DNA from: Neurospora intermedia
Lineage: Eukaryota > Ascomycota > Sordariomycetes > Sordariales > Sordariaceae
NCBI GenBank assembly: GCA_037102815.1
Contig: BTPP01000010.1
Coordinates: 1 to 64,000, forward strand
Direction of reading: 5' to 3'
DNA length: 64,000 bases
Both the position numbers and the translations under genes were made by a program. Positions 22,247 to 35,400 of this stretch are shown here, piece after piece. How positions within the stretch are numbered: the first letter of the stretch is position 1; each line of letters opens with the position of its first letter. Under the pieces are notes generated by a model that was not told the DNA's origin, searched no databases, and worked only from the letters and a program-made list of their open reading frames with translations.

Positions 22247-23836
22247 TCAAAAATCCTCAAACACTCTTCCATCCGGCTTTGTCGAAAACAGATTCTCCAA
22301 CGCATCCCTAACCTCAAACTCTTCCATTACAGCGCCAAACCTACAACCACACCAAAGGAAGATATTAGCAATCCATTACTTCACTTTGACACAGGCAAAG
22401 GAAAGCATTTTCGGCAACTGAGGGAGATGCAAAGGCAAAAACCTACCCGTAACACCGAACCTTGCTACCCAACTCCTCTGTCAACCGCGCAAAGTCTTCC
22501 AGTTGCAACTCGGCAAGCCGCGGATGAGCGAGGACCATCCCCCAAGCCATAACAGGAGTGATCTCCCCGTCGAGATCTAGCCGCTTGCTTAGGTCGAGCA
22601 GCGTAGTCAGGTCGGCTTTGCTGAGTTCCCATGTGCGCTGACCACCACCGCTAATGCTAGTAGGCATCGGCGGGTGACCGTGACCATGAGCGTGAATGGT
22701 GTTGGTGTGCCCGAAAGGGCTCTCTGGCGATAGCTCGGAGAAGGGCTCGGGAGGACAGGAAGCCATGAGCGCGTGGCCGCAGGGCTCTCGCTGCGCTCTG
22801 TCTTCGGTGCCGGTTCCTCGTTCTAGTAGCCATGTCATGTGTTCCATGCATGGGCGCTCGAGTCTAAAAAAAGGTAGAACCAAGGGGCACTTGTCAGTTG
22901 CTTTTGTTCCCTTCCCTTTTTCTCTCGTGTATCAGAAAGTTGTCGAACCCTCAAGCATTGAAGACGAGCAACATGGATCTCCGTTTCTCATTTGTTTTTA
23001 CCGACTGGGGTTCGAAGGAGGTGGGAACTCGTACGTTAACACAAAATCAATACCGGCTTGATCATAATCCAAATCTGGATCCCTTTTTGATACCAGACCA
23101 CCTGCGCCATCTCCCAAAACGGTGTTGAAATCTCTCGGTCCCCCGAGGGGTGGACGGTAAACCGGCGAGGTCGTCGTCGTAGATGAAGGTGGTGATGGGA
23201 AGGTGGTTTGGCTGGACGGTCCCCCCGGTAGGTAGCTTTCGCTTCCCAACATGCTGGAGCTGGAAGTGTATCCAGGGCTCGGCCCGCTTGGACTGCTAAC
23301 CATTTGGTCAAAGAAGTTTGTGTCGGCAGCAACTGGATCGCCGGCCGCGTCGTTCTGGGCTAGCTTAGCTTTCAGCCGCCGGTTCTCTTCGGCGAGACGC
23401 TCCTTGTCTTGTGAAATGGTTCCAAAGATCTCCTTGAGACGCAGAACTTCATCTTCGAGGGCTTTGATGTATAGCTCTTTTCGTTCGCGGTGTGTTCTTC
23501 ATAGGTGGTCAGCTGGTATCTAGGTGTTGATGAACATTTTGTGAGCATACCGTTGTGCCTGCCTGTTCAGCTCTTGACGTCGTGTGAGTGCTGGCTTGCT
23601 GTCCGGCTTGGGGCCACGCCGTTTAGGTGTTTGACCATCTATATACCCAAAACGATCAGCCCGGTCTGTATCTACCAACAGCGACATATTGATCACTGCT
23701 ACCCACCTCTCGTTTTCTTGTCTGAGAGACTCTTGAGAATTGTGAGATTCAGAGTGGATAACGGGTTGCTGTCCGGACCAGAGTGGGGATCCTCAGCATA
23801 AGTTGCGAGTGGTTGGAAAGGCAATGAAGAAGTCAT
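22247..23836 (-). CDS. bZIP transcription factor, YAP-like
   Basis: Predicted nuclear DNA-binding regulator of 396 residues in five exons: 23836-23707, 23638-23551, 23496-23035, 22863-22447 and 22340-22247. All four introns are canonical and phase-consistent. The first two interrupt the sequence around and within the basic region. The basic region, residues ~61-80, reads LTRRQELNRQAQRTHRERKE; the NxxAQ core is YAP/AP-1-like, though THRER replaces the common AFRER. A leucine zipper follows (LYIKALEDEVLRLKEIF). The middle is Ser/Pro/Thr-rich, probably an activation region. The C-terminal exons rebuild FVLTLERPCMEHMTWLLE and VRCYGFGAVMEEFEVRDALE, a conserved C-terminal domain I associate with Sordariomycete bZIP proteins. 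The targets are unknown. Confidence 0.87.
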
Positions 23837-25197
23837 GGTGGCAGGGTGGAGATATGGCGACAAGTCCGAACGGGGTAATGTTCAATGTGCCTGAATGATT
23901 GCGGTTGGCGGGAACGCGACTTTCGTCAAACCAAAATCAGCAAATGATTCTTGACAAACCCTTCAGATTTCCATGCAGAACCGAGCGGTTGCTTTCTGGG
24001 AGATAAGATTGGGTCGCTCAGGATAACGACCGCCCTTGCATTGTGCGAGACAATCATCTAAGCCTGGGGAAAGCGGGTTATAGGCATGTACGCAATCCTG
24101 AAGCTCGAAGCGCTAGGCGGCAAAGGCGGCCCAAAGGTGTTTGTATAACGCATAATATCTTAAGGAATGATACGAATCATCTCACCTGAACAGCAGCTCT
24201 CCTTGACGGACCTCGAATACGCGCGAGGTGGATAACTCCAGGAAATCGGGACTCGAGGGAGAACAATAAAATTGCAGATCTCCCCTTGTATGGCTACCTT
24301 GTTATCGGTGTGGATTTGGAATTACGGAGAGCAAGGTGTCTCCAAGGTGCTAAAAAAAAAGGGTCTTGGTTCGAGGCTTCGTGGCTTGAATCGCAGTTTC
24401 GTTGAAGAGGTTGAGGGTGTAAGTGGTCCCAGAATTGAGGGCGGGTAAGTAACGTAACGTGGGCAAGGGTCAAAGCGGCTTCCCGGTGACGCTTCTTTGG
24501 TGGTCGTTGAGCGAAGAAAGATCCGATTCCCACAGACGAGAGAAGATGAGGAGGAAGAAGTTCTCTGCAGTGAGTTCAGGTGAGGAAAGTTCCATTGCCG
24601 CCGTTTACGCTTTCGAAATGGAAACATGGGGGGCCGAGTATCTCACCATTATTAACTTGACATTTCGAGTTAGGCTGCGGCGTCACACATATCAGCAAGC
24701 GCGTAAGACTGACAGCCTACGCCACGACACTATTCCGCATTCGGGGTTCCGAGCAACCGAAAGGTAACCAAGCACTAAGCAACGGGGTTTCCCGATAGCG
24801 ATAATGAGATTAGAAGAGATGATAGTGAGCCGAGACGCAGGTCAACAGTGTGTAATCTGTTATGGTGGATAGGACGTGTGTAGATCTTGCCAACCCTCCG
24901 GATTGGCCGACGAACCCTTCGAAATGTCTGAACCATTTGGGCCGGCAAGTGACTTCAAACATGAAGCTTCTGCTTGGCCATAGTCGCTGGAGCTGTATGT
25001 TTTTACACGCCAGCCAGTTGCCCACTGTAGCTGAGGCTTCAGCCCACCTGGGTCGTTCTGTGGTAACGTGAAGTTGTGCAGTGATTACCTACCTATGAAC
25101 GCTACCGGCTAACTTCCCCGGTTTGCCCTGATCGTCAATCATGTCGATGTGACATGGCGTGCTTGGCGAGCCCCCACTGTGTCCATGCCCCTGAATA
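23837..25197. other. Upstream region of the bZIP gene
   Basis: Noncoding spacer with only short overlapping frames. The part nearest 23836 is the bZIP promoter and leader. I find no strong motif cluster. Confidence 0.5.
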
Positions 25198-25400
25198 CAG
25201 TAATGTGCCCTGTTAATGCAAGGCCCCCCTTATGCAAACACATACAAACTGGCCCATTAGATGCAAACGATTTCTGTGCCCGGATTCCCAGTTTTGTATG
25301 TGAGTGAGGTACCTCTTAATGCAAAAGCCCCCTTAATGCAAAAGATTTGAGCCGTCCCCCATAGTACCGGAATTAGTTGCATTAACAGGGCACATTACTG
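25198..25400. mobile_element. 203-bp MITE of the Tc1/mariner (pogo/Fot1-like) type
   Basis: A non-autonomous DNA transposon bounded by perfect 24-bp terminal inverted repeats: 25198-25221, starting CAGTAATGTG, and 25377-25400, ending CACATTACTG. Each end abuts a TA dinucleotide (25196-25197 and 25401-25402), the target duplication of the Tc1/mariner superfamily. The terminal CAGT and the TAATGCAA words fit pogo/Fot1-like ends as I remember them. TAATGCAA recurs inside (two CTTAATGCAAAAG words near 25317 and 25332). There is no coding capacity. The unmutated repeat ends suggest a recent insertion. The parent element is not in this window. Confidence 0.88.
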
Positions 25401-25402
25401 TA

Positions 25403-28400
25403 GCCCATCATCACCAACTAACACTGGCTAGGTGGCCTAGAACGTTGGCATTGGTAGCTGTGGACAGAACCCCTGCCCCTGTGCCCCCGGACTCTTAAAA
25501 AAGATTGACAAGCCCACTTGGGTTGTGCTTTTTCTACTTTTGACAAGTCTGCTTGACTCTGGCAATCACCTCCGGGATGGGCCGGGCCTGTTCTCATCTT
25601 CAAAACTACCATGGGAAACGAGCGCAATGTACGAGTTTTCAAGGCGCAAATGCCGACTTCCAAGTGGTATTCGCGGCTTTGGGGCGACGTGAAGTGAGGC
25701 GAGCAGCAAAGCCGGCTGGGACCGGCGCAAGTGCAATGACGGGACGGGACGAACCACACAGCACGTTCGAGACATCTCAAGTGGACGTCGGGAGACCTCT
25801 AATCGATTTCGATTTGGAGCTATAGGTATGCCTCGTTCTGTGCGTATTCACATTGGAACGTCAGTCATATGTCGAAAAGCAGTGTGGCTGAGCTCCTACC
25901 TTCGTGTCTTCTTGGGCACCCAGTCGATCAAAGTTCTAAATTGGTTGGGATAGTTGCTTAGTACTGACTAGCGACCCGTGGAACACGCAGTATGCAGAGA
26001 AGATGATCACTGAAGAGAATGGAGTGTGACTGGGATGCTAGGTTCGAGGAAAAGTTCGGACTTCAGTTATGTCGGTGTCTGCCTAGCGACTTCCATCTGT
26101 GTCTTCTTGGACACAGTAAAATTGCGGCACTGCACTTGTAGAATTCCGTTTACGAAGTTGCGACGCTCCTTCCTCGAAAAGGCACAACTTCAAGTTCATC
26201 GCATCTTCCTTGATCTACTTCAACCGCAGTTTAGGTTTTCAACCTCATGCCCAACGCTTTGAGGTTGTCTCGCCGGAGTATTTCCCTGGACGAGTCAACT
26301 GAGTCACTTTCGTTGTAGCTCGAGGAGAGCATGACCTGGATTGGACGCTCATCCTTCCTGATCTCACACAACTGGATACGGATGTCAAGAAGTACCTCTG
26401 GTCAAGTTTCCTGAAATGTCGAGTCCTTATCACCGACTCGTGCGTTGCTGAAGCAGCCTCTTCCTGTTCACATCAAACCAGATTGGACTACAAACTTCAA
26501 TCAGTTTAAAGGCATATACGTGCCATTCAGTCACATATGAATGGTAGATGTCAAGTGTGGTCAAAAAGGGGGATACTAGGTTAGTCTTCCTCTCGATCAG
26601 CTGAAACTTGTTTGAAGCTGTGACAGACTGTCACGTTGTCATAGTCTTGGTCAAGTGCCCTCATTTGTCAATACCTTTTCAACATTCGCAAGTAGAGAAG
26701 GGGATCAGATTTCACCGAATGCTATTGATGTCGTGTAAGCTGATATCACCGGAGGCAACTCCTGGGTTCTACCTGTCAGGACTACACTACACCCGATGAG
26801 TGTCTGCCGGATGTCTTGCCGGGATGTGTATGGCACCAACATGTTTATGACAACCATTTCTCAACCTGGGTTTCTCTTCTTATCACACTCCACTAGCCCC
26901 TCTAGCATACTGTTTGGGCAGATCGATGGCAAGTACTATGTACACTAGACAAACAAACGAGGACTGTATTCATTCTTGGTCATGATCATCAAGTGCCCAC
27001 TCATGTGTGTCAGTGACTTCCCCATCAAGCCCATCAAAACTCTTTTTCGGGAAGGGCTTCATCCATGAATGCGGGGAAGTAGAGAGACTGTCGATATGAA
27101 ACCCGTCTACTAATGTGTGGAGGGTAGATCACATTGGGTCGATCTGCCACCAACGTGGGTCTTGATTCGAGTTCGTGCACGACCATTTACTTCCTGTTTT
27201 TGTGGATCAAGTAATCCTGTCCGGAGGCAGAAAAGTGTCTTTGTAGTCTCTCTTTTCTTGCACCCGAAGACATCGTGACATACTTCGGTCATTAATTGTT
27301 TCTGGTTGGCAGATCAAGAAAAATCGTTGAGGGTTCCCCAATGGCTTCGAATATTTAGAGATCAAGGTATGTCAATACTGATTCAAGATTAAAACAAGGA
27401 CGGAGATTAAGTCGGTTACTTAGTAACATAACGGCTCTAACGAACCACTCCCTCCAGAGTTTAGGGGCTATCTCGGATTGTCACTTCCTTACTGACTGTT
27501 TACGCTGTTTTGTAAACCATATTGTCGCAGTAGCCTCTGGTAGTTCGTGTATGGTTTGAAGACAAAAAAACAGGTGTCGTCTCAATGGGTGCTATGTAGA
27601 CAGGCATCGTTGTGGCGTCCATTCATTCAGTATGGCATGTTTGATACCACAAATCCAAGCCCCCTCCTTGCCCATGGTGTAGTGAGTGTGACGTCTGTGC
27701 AATCCTAGTGGTCCCATCCTGAGATGGAAAACGTACGGTGTGCTTGAATTCGTCTCCTTGTGCTGCCCTGAGCGACACAACCAGCATTATGTAAGCGAGA
27801 GGGGATCGAGGAAGCATTTAGAATGTGGTAGGTACCTTTGTCAAAAGGGCGATAAATATACTTGCTGATCAGGTCAAAGTGGCCAAGGCCGGACGGATCG
27901 GTCAGCATATCATAGCTGCACCGCGAATATTTGGTCAATTGCTATGTGAAGTCAGACGGTCGATTTTGTAGACCTAACGTGTAGTTGTTATGTCCGAGCC
28001 CTCCTCTGTCTCGCTCCAGGCCAACTCAAATATTCACGGGATTCATTGATGCTTCGTGGCCCTACAAAGCCGGGAAGTCTCTGGGCAGGGGGCACGGTTA
28101 CTAAAAAGAAATCAACATTGTGGTTTTGATAGTCTCGATTCTTTTTAGCCATCCTCCTTTATGAACTTCGAAAAGGCTATTTTTAGAATTCAATCTAGGG
28201 ACCATTTAACTTCTCTTCGCATGTAGGCTTGTAGTTTTGTTTCTGTCAGGCTTCTTTTGGCCTTCCCCCAGCTGTTCGGTTTAGTTCGGAGAAGCCCCAG
28301 GCCAAAGCGTTCGAGATCCCTTCTTGGATAGCTTTTTCAAAGAATGCAAGCAGGTGCCACACCATGGCCGGACGTGGCCGACTCCAGCTAAGATGGTAGA

Positions 28401-31400
28401 AGAAAATGAGGGGTTAACGATCATGGTTAGCTAAATTAATAGGCTGTCCATTGATCTGGTCCCTTAGTCCCTACTAGTGTAGAACAGTTTCTTTCCGAAC
28501 GCCGTCATGTACAGATACTGCTATGTATGCGTGCGAAGTACAGCAACGCAGATCTATGATACTGAGACAATGTCTTGGGAGGAACGCGGCCTGTCACCCT
28601 CACCCCCATCAACTGGCGAGTTGTGGATCCACAGCCTGAACTCACATCAGTTGCCTCTCGAGGAGTACTCAACGTAGTTGCTATGAGAGGGCAGATCTTT
28701 GATGGTCCAGAGAGGGATTGGTTGAGTCCTCATCGAATTCCGCGACCCAGCGCTGCTTTTGACGCCGCTTAGTCACCGCTGCCTTTTGTCAGATCGCTTG
28801 TAAGCAGCTCGGAGACGATTCATCAATTCCGTTGACAGCGGGAAGAAGCGAGCAGCCAGACTGTTGAGCAGCCCTACCTATCTGTGCTCGGAAACAAGAA
28901 TATGAAGAGCCCTCGTTGGCCTGCTTAAGCTGCGCGAAAAAAAAAAGGCCAAGGGAGGTATCTCCGGCTTGGCCTATCAAGCAAAGGTAGCGCGTTGCTC
29001 AAGGTTATTGAGGATGACGAGATCCGATTCGCAAAGACCGTGGCAGTCATACCTTACGCGACGTATGCAGACAGGCACGTACTTGGGAAGCCGTAGGTCC
29101 CTCGAGTGTGCCATGGCTCGAGAGCCTATAGGTAGGGCATTCTCGTGCAACGGCGTCATGCAGGACGTGGTGGCTGGCATCACCTCAGCCGGCAGAAGCC
29201 ACCATCCGCACACGATGATGCCGTTAGAAGCTGGCGGACGGAAGAGGTGGAAGTGGAAGAGGAAGTGGAAGTGGAAGAAGCGAGAGTGAGACTCTGGCTG
29301 CAGCATCTCATCCATCCTGGCTTGTCCAGCTTGCCGAAGGGATCCGTCTCAAGATAGATGGAGATGTATTGGAACGTCAGGTGTTGAACCTCGTCGTCCC
29401 TTTTCATTATTGATGGTATCCCGGGGATCTACGCTGAGATCATCGTTGAGACTGGGGACTGGGGAAAGAGGAAGAAGAAACAACGGAAGCGAGGCAGGTG
29501 GAGATGCAAGACAACGTGACCCGTCTGAAAACTTGCCTCTGAGGTAGCATGTCACAGGCGATGTTATAGTTGACACGGTGGGATATGGCGGGGTAGCACC
29601 TGGAAAGAAGGGAAAGCGCCATCCTCTTTCTCACCGCCCACGGCAAGTACCGGTGAAATTCTATGTTGTTGGAATCGCCAGACATTACCTAGGTCGTCTG
29701 TCAATTCAGTTATCAATGTAATGTCGGTTCAGTATAAGGGAACTCCGTAACCCCAGTGGTCCGGATTCTGAATCAACGATGACAACTCAAACTGATCAGC
29801 TTGTTTGACCCAGGAAGCAAGATAGCAAACCACCTTTACATGACCTGTTTGCTGCTGCTTGCCTCTGTAGTGGTCAAGAAGATAGAGGTAGCATACCTAT
29901 ACAAGCTTAGGGGGGGCTTTAAATCGAACAAACAGCACCGTTCGATGATGGGCAGATTGTGAGGGAAAGTGGTTGGCTGAATGGTAGCGTGACCTGTACC
30001 TCCCCAAGATACCTCTAGGTAGGAAAGAAAAAAGAAAGAAAAAAAAATCAACAGCCCCTGACTCTCCGTTTTTGATGGTTCCGGAACCTCAACGTCGACC
30101 CCAGAATGTAGGCCTTGGACGGGATAATCAATGACCAAGAGTCCCAGTCTCAGAGTGGTCCATGATACAGCAAGTCCCGTCCCGTCATTAAAAGGTACTG
30201 TAGGTTGTGTCCCGTCAAGCAGCCAAGTAAGTAGGTGCGCGTGTGATTGGCCAGCTTTGAGCTCATTCCCCCGCTCTCGAACGAAGCAACTCAGCATTGG
30301 ATGCCCGACACCCATGTTCTTGCCTCGTTGTACATACCCTCAATCGCGCTGTCCTGCCTAGGTGGGGTATTGAATATCTGATATATGGTACTATACCTAC
30401 AAACGACCGTTTTTGCGATTCGGTAACTAGGCAGGCCGTCATATATCAGCGCCAACTCCTACAGTTGGCTCAAAGCCAATTTTGTTTAGTGTTTTCAACA
30501 CAGCTTTACGAAAAGCCACTCTATCGTGGGGTAAAACATTGGGAAAAGCACCAGTGAATACGACGTGCCCAGAAGGGGACTCTTCAGTAAGTTCAGTTGG
30601 CTCAGGTTACTTTTAGGTCGAGTTGTGGAGAAGAAAGTCGATTACTTGGGTCTTTGGTTTGGCTTGCAAGGCGTACGCGGACAGCTACCTGTCGTTTTAT
30701 GTTCCGGATAAGCGTTTCATGTATGTGCGTACCATAGGTACCTAGGTGCTGGCGGTACGTAGGTAGAGGTACCTACTTTACGTAGCGCAGGTGATCACGT
30801 AGTGAACATACCTAGTGACGAAAGAAAACAAAAAACGGTGTGCTTGGAGAGGTCCCGTTGGACTGTTCTCTTGGGACGGGAGTCTTGGGTGTTCCAATGC
30901 CGGGACAGGAAAAGCAACGACCTGAGAAAGCACAGCACGCTTTACCTTGTCCGAGCGAGGGGGGGGAAGACGCAGTGGAAGTTTTTCTTCCGTGTAAATC
31001 AGCGAGTCGGTCCACCGCTTCCACCCCGTTGAAGTTGTTGTCAGGAATCCCACCATCTCACATTCATGATTCTTTTCCTTCCCTTCTTGCTTGCTGTCGG
31101 GCAATCGATTATATCTTCTTCTCCCTGTACCCATCAACTTGTCGGTGTTTGTAGAGCAGAAAGAGAAACTGCCGCTGTCACGGACGGGAAGCGAAACAAA
31201 GAGAGCCCCACTTTACACTAGCTTCCTTCCATTCTGGAACCACGGGACGGGGGCGGCTCCTCTCGAGCGAGTCACGACGGCAGTGGGCGGCCACTTCTCG
31301 CCCTTCGGTGGACCGGGCGACGGCAACACCACCGCGGATTGTCCGCGGCAACAGCTGGAGTCCACCAAGTCCACCAGAGTCCACCTTCCATCCTTCCTGC

Positions 31401-32412
31401 TCTCTGGGCACATCCTTGCGACGACTGACGACTCCGACTCCGACAACACCGACATCATCCATTATCGGGCCATACCTTAGCTTATCCCCGTTGATTCTGT
31501 CCGTCTTTTCGCCCACTGCACAGAAACTCGATTCGCGGATCACGGAACACGGAGTCGGCGGCTCCCAGCACTACTACACTACATACCCTCGCAATCTTCC
31601 AATTTTCCAATCTTCCAATCCAAGCTTCGTCTCGCTTGCCCAAAATTGACCGCACACTCACTTTCCACTTCCTGCAACCCCTGTTCGTTCGAGGCGTGCC
31701 AGGGCACTCATCCACTGTTGTCGACAACCACCATCACCACAACCTACCGCCGCTCGACTAGCAGGTCGTGCGTGCAAGGACGCTCAGTCCATTCTTTCAC
31801 GATTCTGCAGTCCATACTGCCTCTTCCGCCTTCACGTGCTGTTGAGCGACTGGAGCCTACACACATAGTGCATTCCGTCTGACGCAAGACGGCCTACTCG
31901 ACGCCAGTCGGTCCACCGCCCGCCTGGGTCCGATTCCCGTCCTGCGACTGCTGTAACCTGCACCGTTCGGCGCTGGCCCAACAACCACCTACGGTTCAAC
32001 GACACCTCAACCTCCCACCCTGCCCGACCACGATCACGAACACCGGCCTACCGCATTCCGACGACATCTAGACCACCGCGCATCAGACGACGGCGATACA
32101 CTCAGGTCAAGAAAAACACATTATGTCTCAGGCTTCTGCTGCGCTCTAGCTCTGGCACGTCTGCCAGACAGCCCTCGGCTCCACCCCGGACGTCCTTCGA
32201 CAAGACAACGAGAAGCACGCACGCCAACCATACGAGTCTAGCCTCAGCTTCCACCTCCTCAGTTTCCGAGCCCCCTTTCCACGGAAATTTGCCCGCCGCC
32301 GCGTCCTTCTGCTGAAAGATTTGAAAACTGCCGACCTTTCATCGCCTCACCCTAACATCGTTTCAGATGGTTCAACAATAACCTGACTTCCCCGTCGTCT
32401 AACTCAGTCATC
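25403..32412. other. 7-kb gene-poor stretch upstream of the Rim15-type kinase
   Basis: The base composition is ordinary, and I see no strong C-to-T repeat mutation. No frame exceeds about 160 codons and none resembles a family. It contains a purine-rich GGAAGTG array near 29240-29285 and GGTACCTAGGTA-type words near 30735-30810. The last ~1.3 kb (31100-32412) is C- and CT-rich with many short upstream ATGs, so it is probably the promoter and long leader of the kinase gene. A noncoding transcript elsewhere is possible but not visible from sequence. Confidence 0.5.
29240..29285. repeat. Purine-rich GGAAGTG/GAAGAG array
   Basis: A short imperfect array of GTGGAAGTGGAAGAGG-like units on the plus strand, in spacer. 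It yields repetitive short frames on both strands that should not be taken for genes. Confidence 0.75.
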
Positions 32413-35400
32413 ATGGAGGAACAATCCAAGGCCCCGAGCCTGCTGGCTCCGCCGGCCGTATCGTCGCTCAGGACTGGCAAGATGGAGCGATCACTCAGCG
32501 AGAATATCCGCGAGGAGAGAGAGGACCTTCGAGAGGCCGCCGAACAGACCCTAAACGTCATCATGGACCTCAACCTGGACGGTACTATTCGATGGGTCAG
32601 CCCTTCGTGGGTTGATGTGATTGGAACCCAACCTGAACAAGTTACGGGAACTGCTATCACGGACCTGATCGTCAGCGACAACAAGTCCATCTTTGCCGAT
32701 GTCATCGAAAGCATGCAAAGGGACGATTCAAAGTCAAAGTTCATCCGCTTTGCTGTCAAGGTCGGCCCACTGTCGCGGCTTCTCCCGCTTGAGCAAGCAG
32801 AGGAGCCGACAATTATTGACGTGGAGGCACAAGGTATCATGGTCTATGATGGTGCATCTGGTAAAGACAGCCATGTAAGTGAACACCGATCATGTTTTGC
32901 AAAGTGGACATATGTTAGGGGAGCCGCCAAACCAACTGGATCTAACTCCATCATCCTTTGCAGACTATGTGGATGATACGGCCGTGGGTAGCGCCGCGTG
33001 AGATCAAAATCGATTTACCAGCCTTTATCGTAGAATCTCTCGGCTCAGGAGCTGAGGTTCTCGCCAGCTATCTTACCCAACTTGCAGAGTCTGGACTGGA
33101 CGACCCGAATGGCCATCCTCCACCAGCGCCAGTGCTCTGCCGTATTTGCGAACGCCAGATCCCGCCTTGGTGGTTCGAAAAGCACACCGATCTGTGTCTA
33201 CAGGAGCATCGAGCGGAAATGGATGTTCAGATGACCCAGGAAAGTCTGATTGATCATCGCCACGCCATTGTCAAAGTACTCGACGCCCTCGAGGCCCGTC
33301 ATAGCCGCACTTTGATTGGAGACCCTGCCAATTTGCCGATTGCCGAGTACAAAGGCATGCCCATTGGTCCTCCAACATCCACGACATCGTCCCCGGGGAC
33401 ATCATCGCCCAGTTCAAACTCCGGCCGGTCGAGGGACAGATCATCTGGATTCGGACATTCGAGAGCCAGATCCTTTGCTATCCGTCGGCCGCAAGCCCGA
33501 ATTGTTGAGCTGCTCCTTGATCTATGCGACACTGCGATCGAGATTAGCACCCCTGCCATCAAGGAGACCACACAGAATTCGGCAGAATTTCGTACGCAGT
33601 CACCCCAGTCAGAGGGCCGTATTTCCCAGGTGATGCAATGGGAAACACCTGGCACGAACACACTCGAGCAAGAACAAGGTCTCGCGTTGCTCTGTACTGA
33701 TACGGAGGCCGTTGCTAAGGCCAAGGTTGAAGCTGTCTTCCGCCATCGCAGAATTCTCGAGTATGCCGAGAGGATTCGAATCGAATTTGCCATCGTGGTC
33801 CAGGAGTGTATCGATGAGGCTATGCGCAGGGCTGCCAAGATTGCCGCTGGTCGACTTAGTGACTCTACGGAAGAGGAGGAAGAAGAGGACTTCGAGCAGA
33901 CTGAGGACGAAGAAGCAACGTCTGCACAGGAGGAGGGGATATTCCCCGGGTCCTTCGATGCTCCTTCGACACTGGCAATGGCTTTGGAAAAGGCCCACAT
34001 TTCGGGAGAGCGCCCCAGCCGCCGATTATCAATATCAATCAAGTCTACTCGATCTAGCAGCCCAAAGGAATGCCCCACGCCTCGATCTAATCGGGGTACA
34101 CTTGGTAACCTTGCCAGCGCAACCCAATCGAGACGAGAATCCATGCTTTTGGAGAGTGACGCTGGCGACAGTGATGGCGGAAGCATCAGATCCTCGTCTG
34201 TCGCCTCGAGGATGCCAACCCGAACAGAATCGCCGCTGTCTGAGTTTAGCGACCTTCGCCGGCATGCAAGTTCGCGACAACGTAATCGAAGGAGCCTCAT
34301 TCTTCCAGGAACAATATCCCCTCGAAGACAAGAATCCCCGTCGCGAAATGGACCACCATCGTCACCCCTCCGACTTCACAAACCGCGTAATTTGCCTTTC
34401 CCTTCTGACAGTCTGGTCTCGCCCGAAGCATCACCGATGCTGCCGAGTAGTGAGTTTACGTCTCCAACCCCTCCCAGTATCCATCATCACCGGCGACAAT
34501 CCTCAGCAGCCGTGTCTGCATCAACCGGGGATCTTGGTTTCAAACCCCCACCCTCGCCTCGTCTCAGCGCGGTCGTTGGCGCTCCGCAAGCCAAAGCAGT
34601 TCCTCCATCGATCAAGGACTTCGAGATCATCAAACCCATCAGCAAGGGTGCGTTCGGAAGCGTCTATCTATCCAAGAAGAAGTCAACCGGCGAATATTTT
34701 GCGATCAAGGTCTTGAAAAAGGCCGACATGGTAGCCAAGAACCAAGTCACCAATGTCAAGGCAGAACGTGCCATCATGATGTGGCAGGGCGAAAGCGACT
34801 TTGTCGCCAAGCTGTATTGGACGTTTTCGAGTAAGGACTACCTCTACCTGGTTATGGAATATTTGAATGGTGGCGACTGCGCGTCATTGATCAAAGTACT
34901 GGGGGGTCTCCCCGAGGACTGGGTGAAGAAGTATCTCGGTGAGGTTGTTCTCGGTGTCGAACACCTCCATAGTCGGGGCATCGTTCACCGTGACCTGAAG
35001 CCCGACAATCTGCTTATTGACCAAAAGGGACACCTGAAGTTGACTGACTTTGGCCTCTCGCGCATGGGTCTCGTTGGTCGACAGAAGCGTGCTCTTAACA
35101 ATGGCGCTGACGCAGCTCCGGACTTGCTCAAGCAAGGCCCTTTTGTTCGGTCCTCTTCGATCGCATCATCTCGTTCCACTTCTCTCGACGTTCATGCTCG
35201 CAACCCTTCCCCTCTGTCGACCCCACAAATGACGCCGAGCGACTGTGGTGCCGGCCTAGGACAGCCATCCTACTTCAACCTCGGGGTGTTATCTCAAGAA
35301 CCTCGGCGTTTATCCGCGAACCGCAGTGACAGTGGCGGTAGCGAAGCACTGTCGCATATGCTTCCAAATCTGTCCCTGAACGACACCCTGTCCGTCCCGC

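Noticed and set aside
29240-29290. Possible coding repeats rich in Glu/Val/Trp
   Set aside because: This is a purine-rich microsatellite. The repetitive peptides are a by-product of the simple repeat.
30735-30810. GGTACCTAGGTA-type palindromic words as a possible mobile-element end
   Set aside because: Such words recur throughout the spacers of this window without matching partners at a set distance or a target duplication, so they look like a genome-wide simple-sequence habit.
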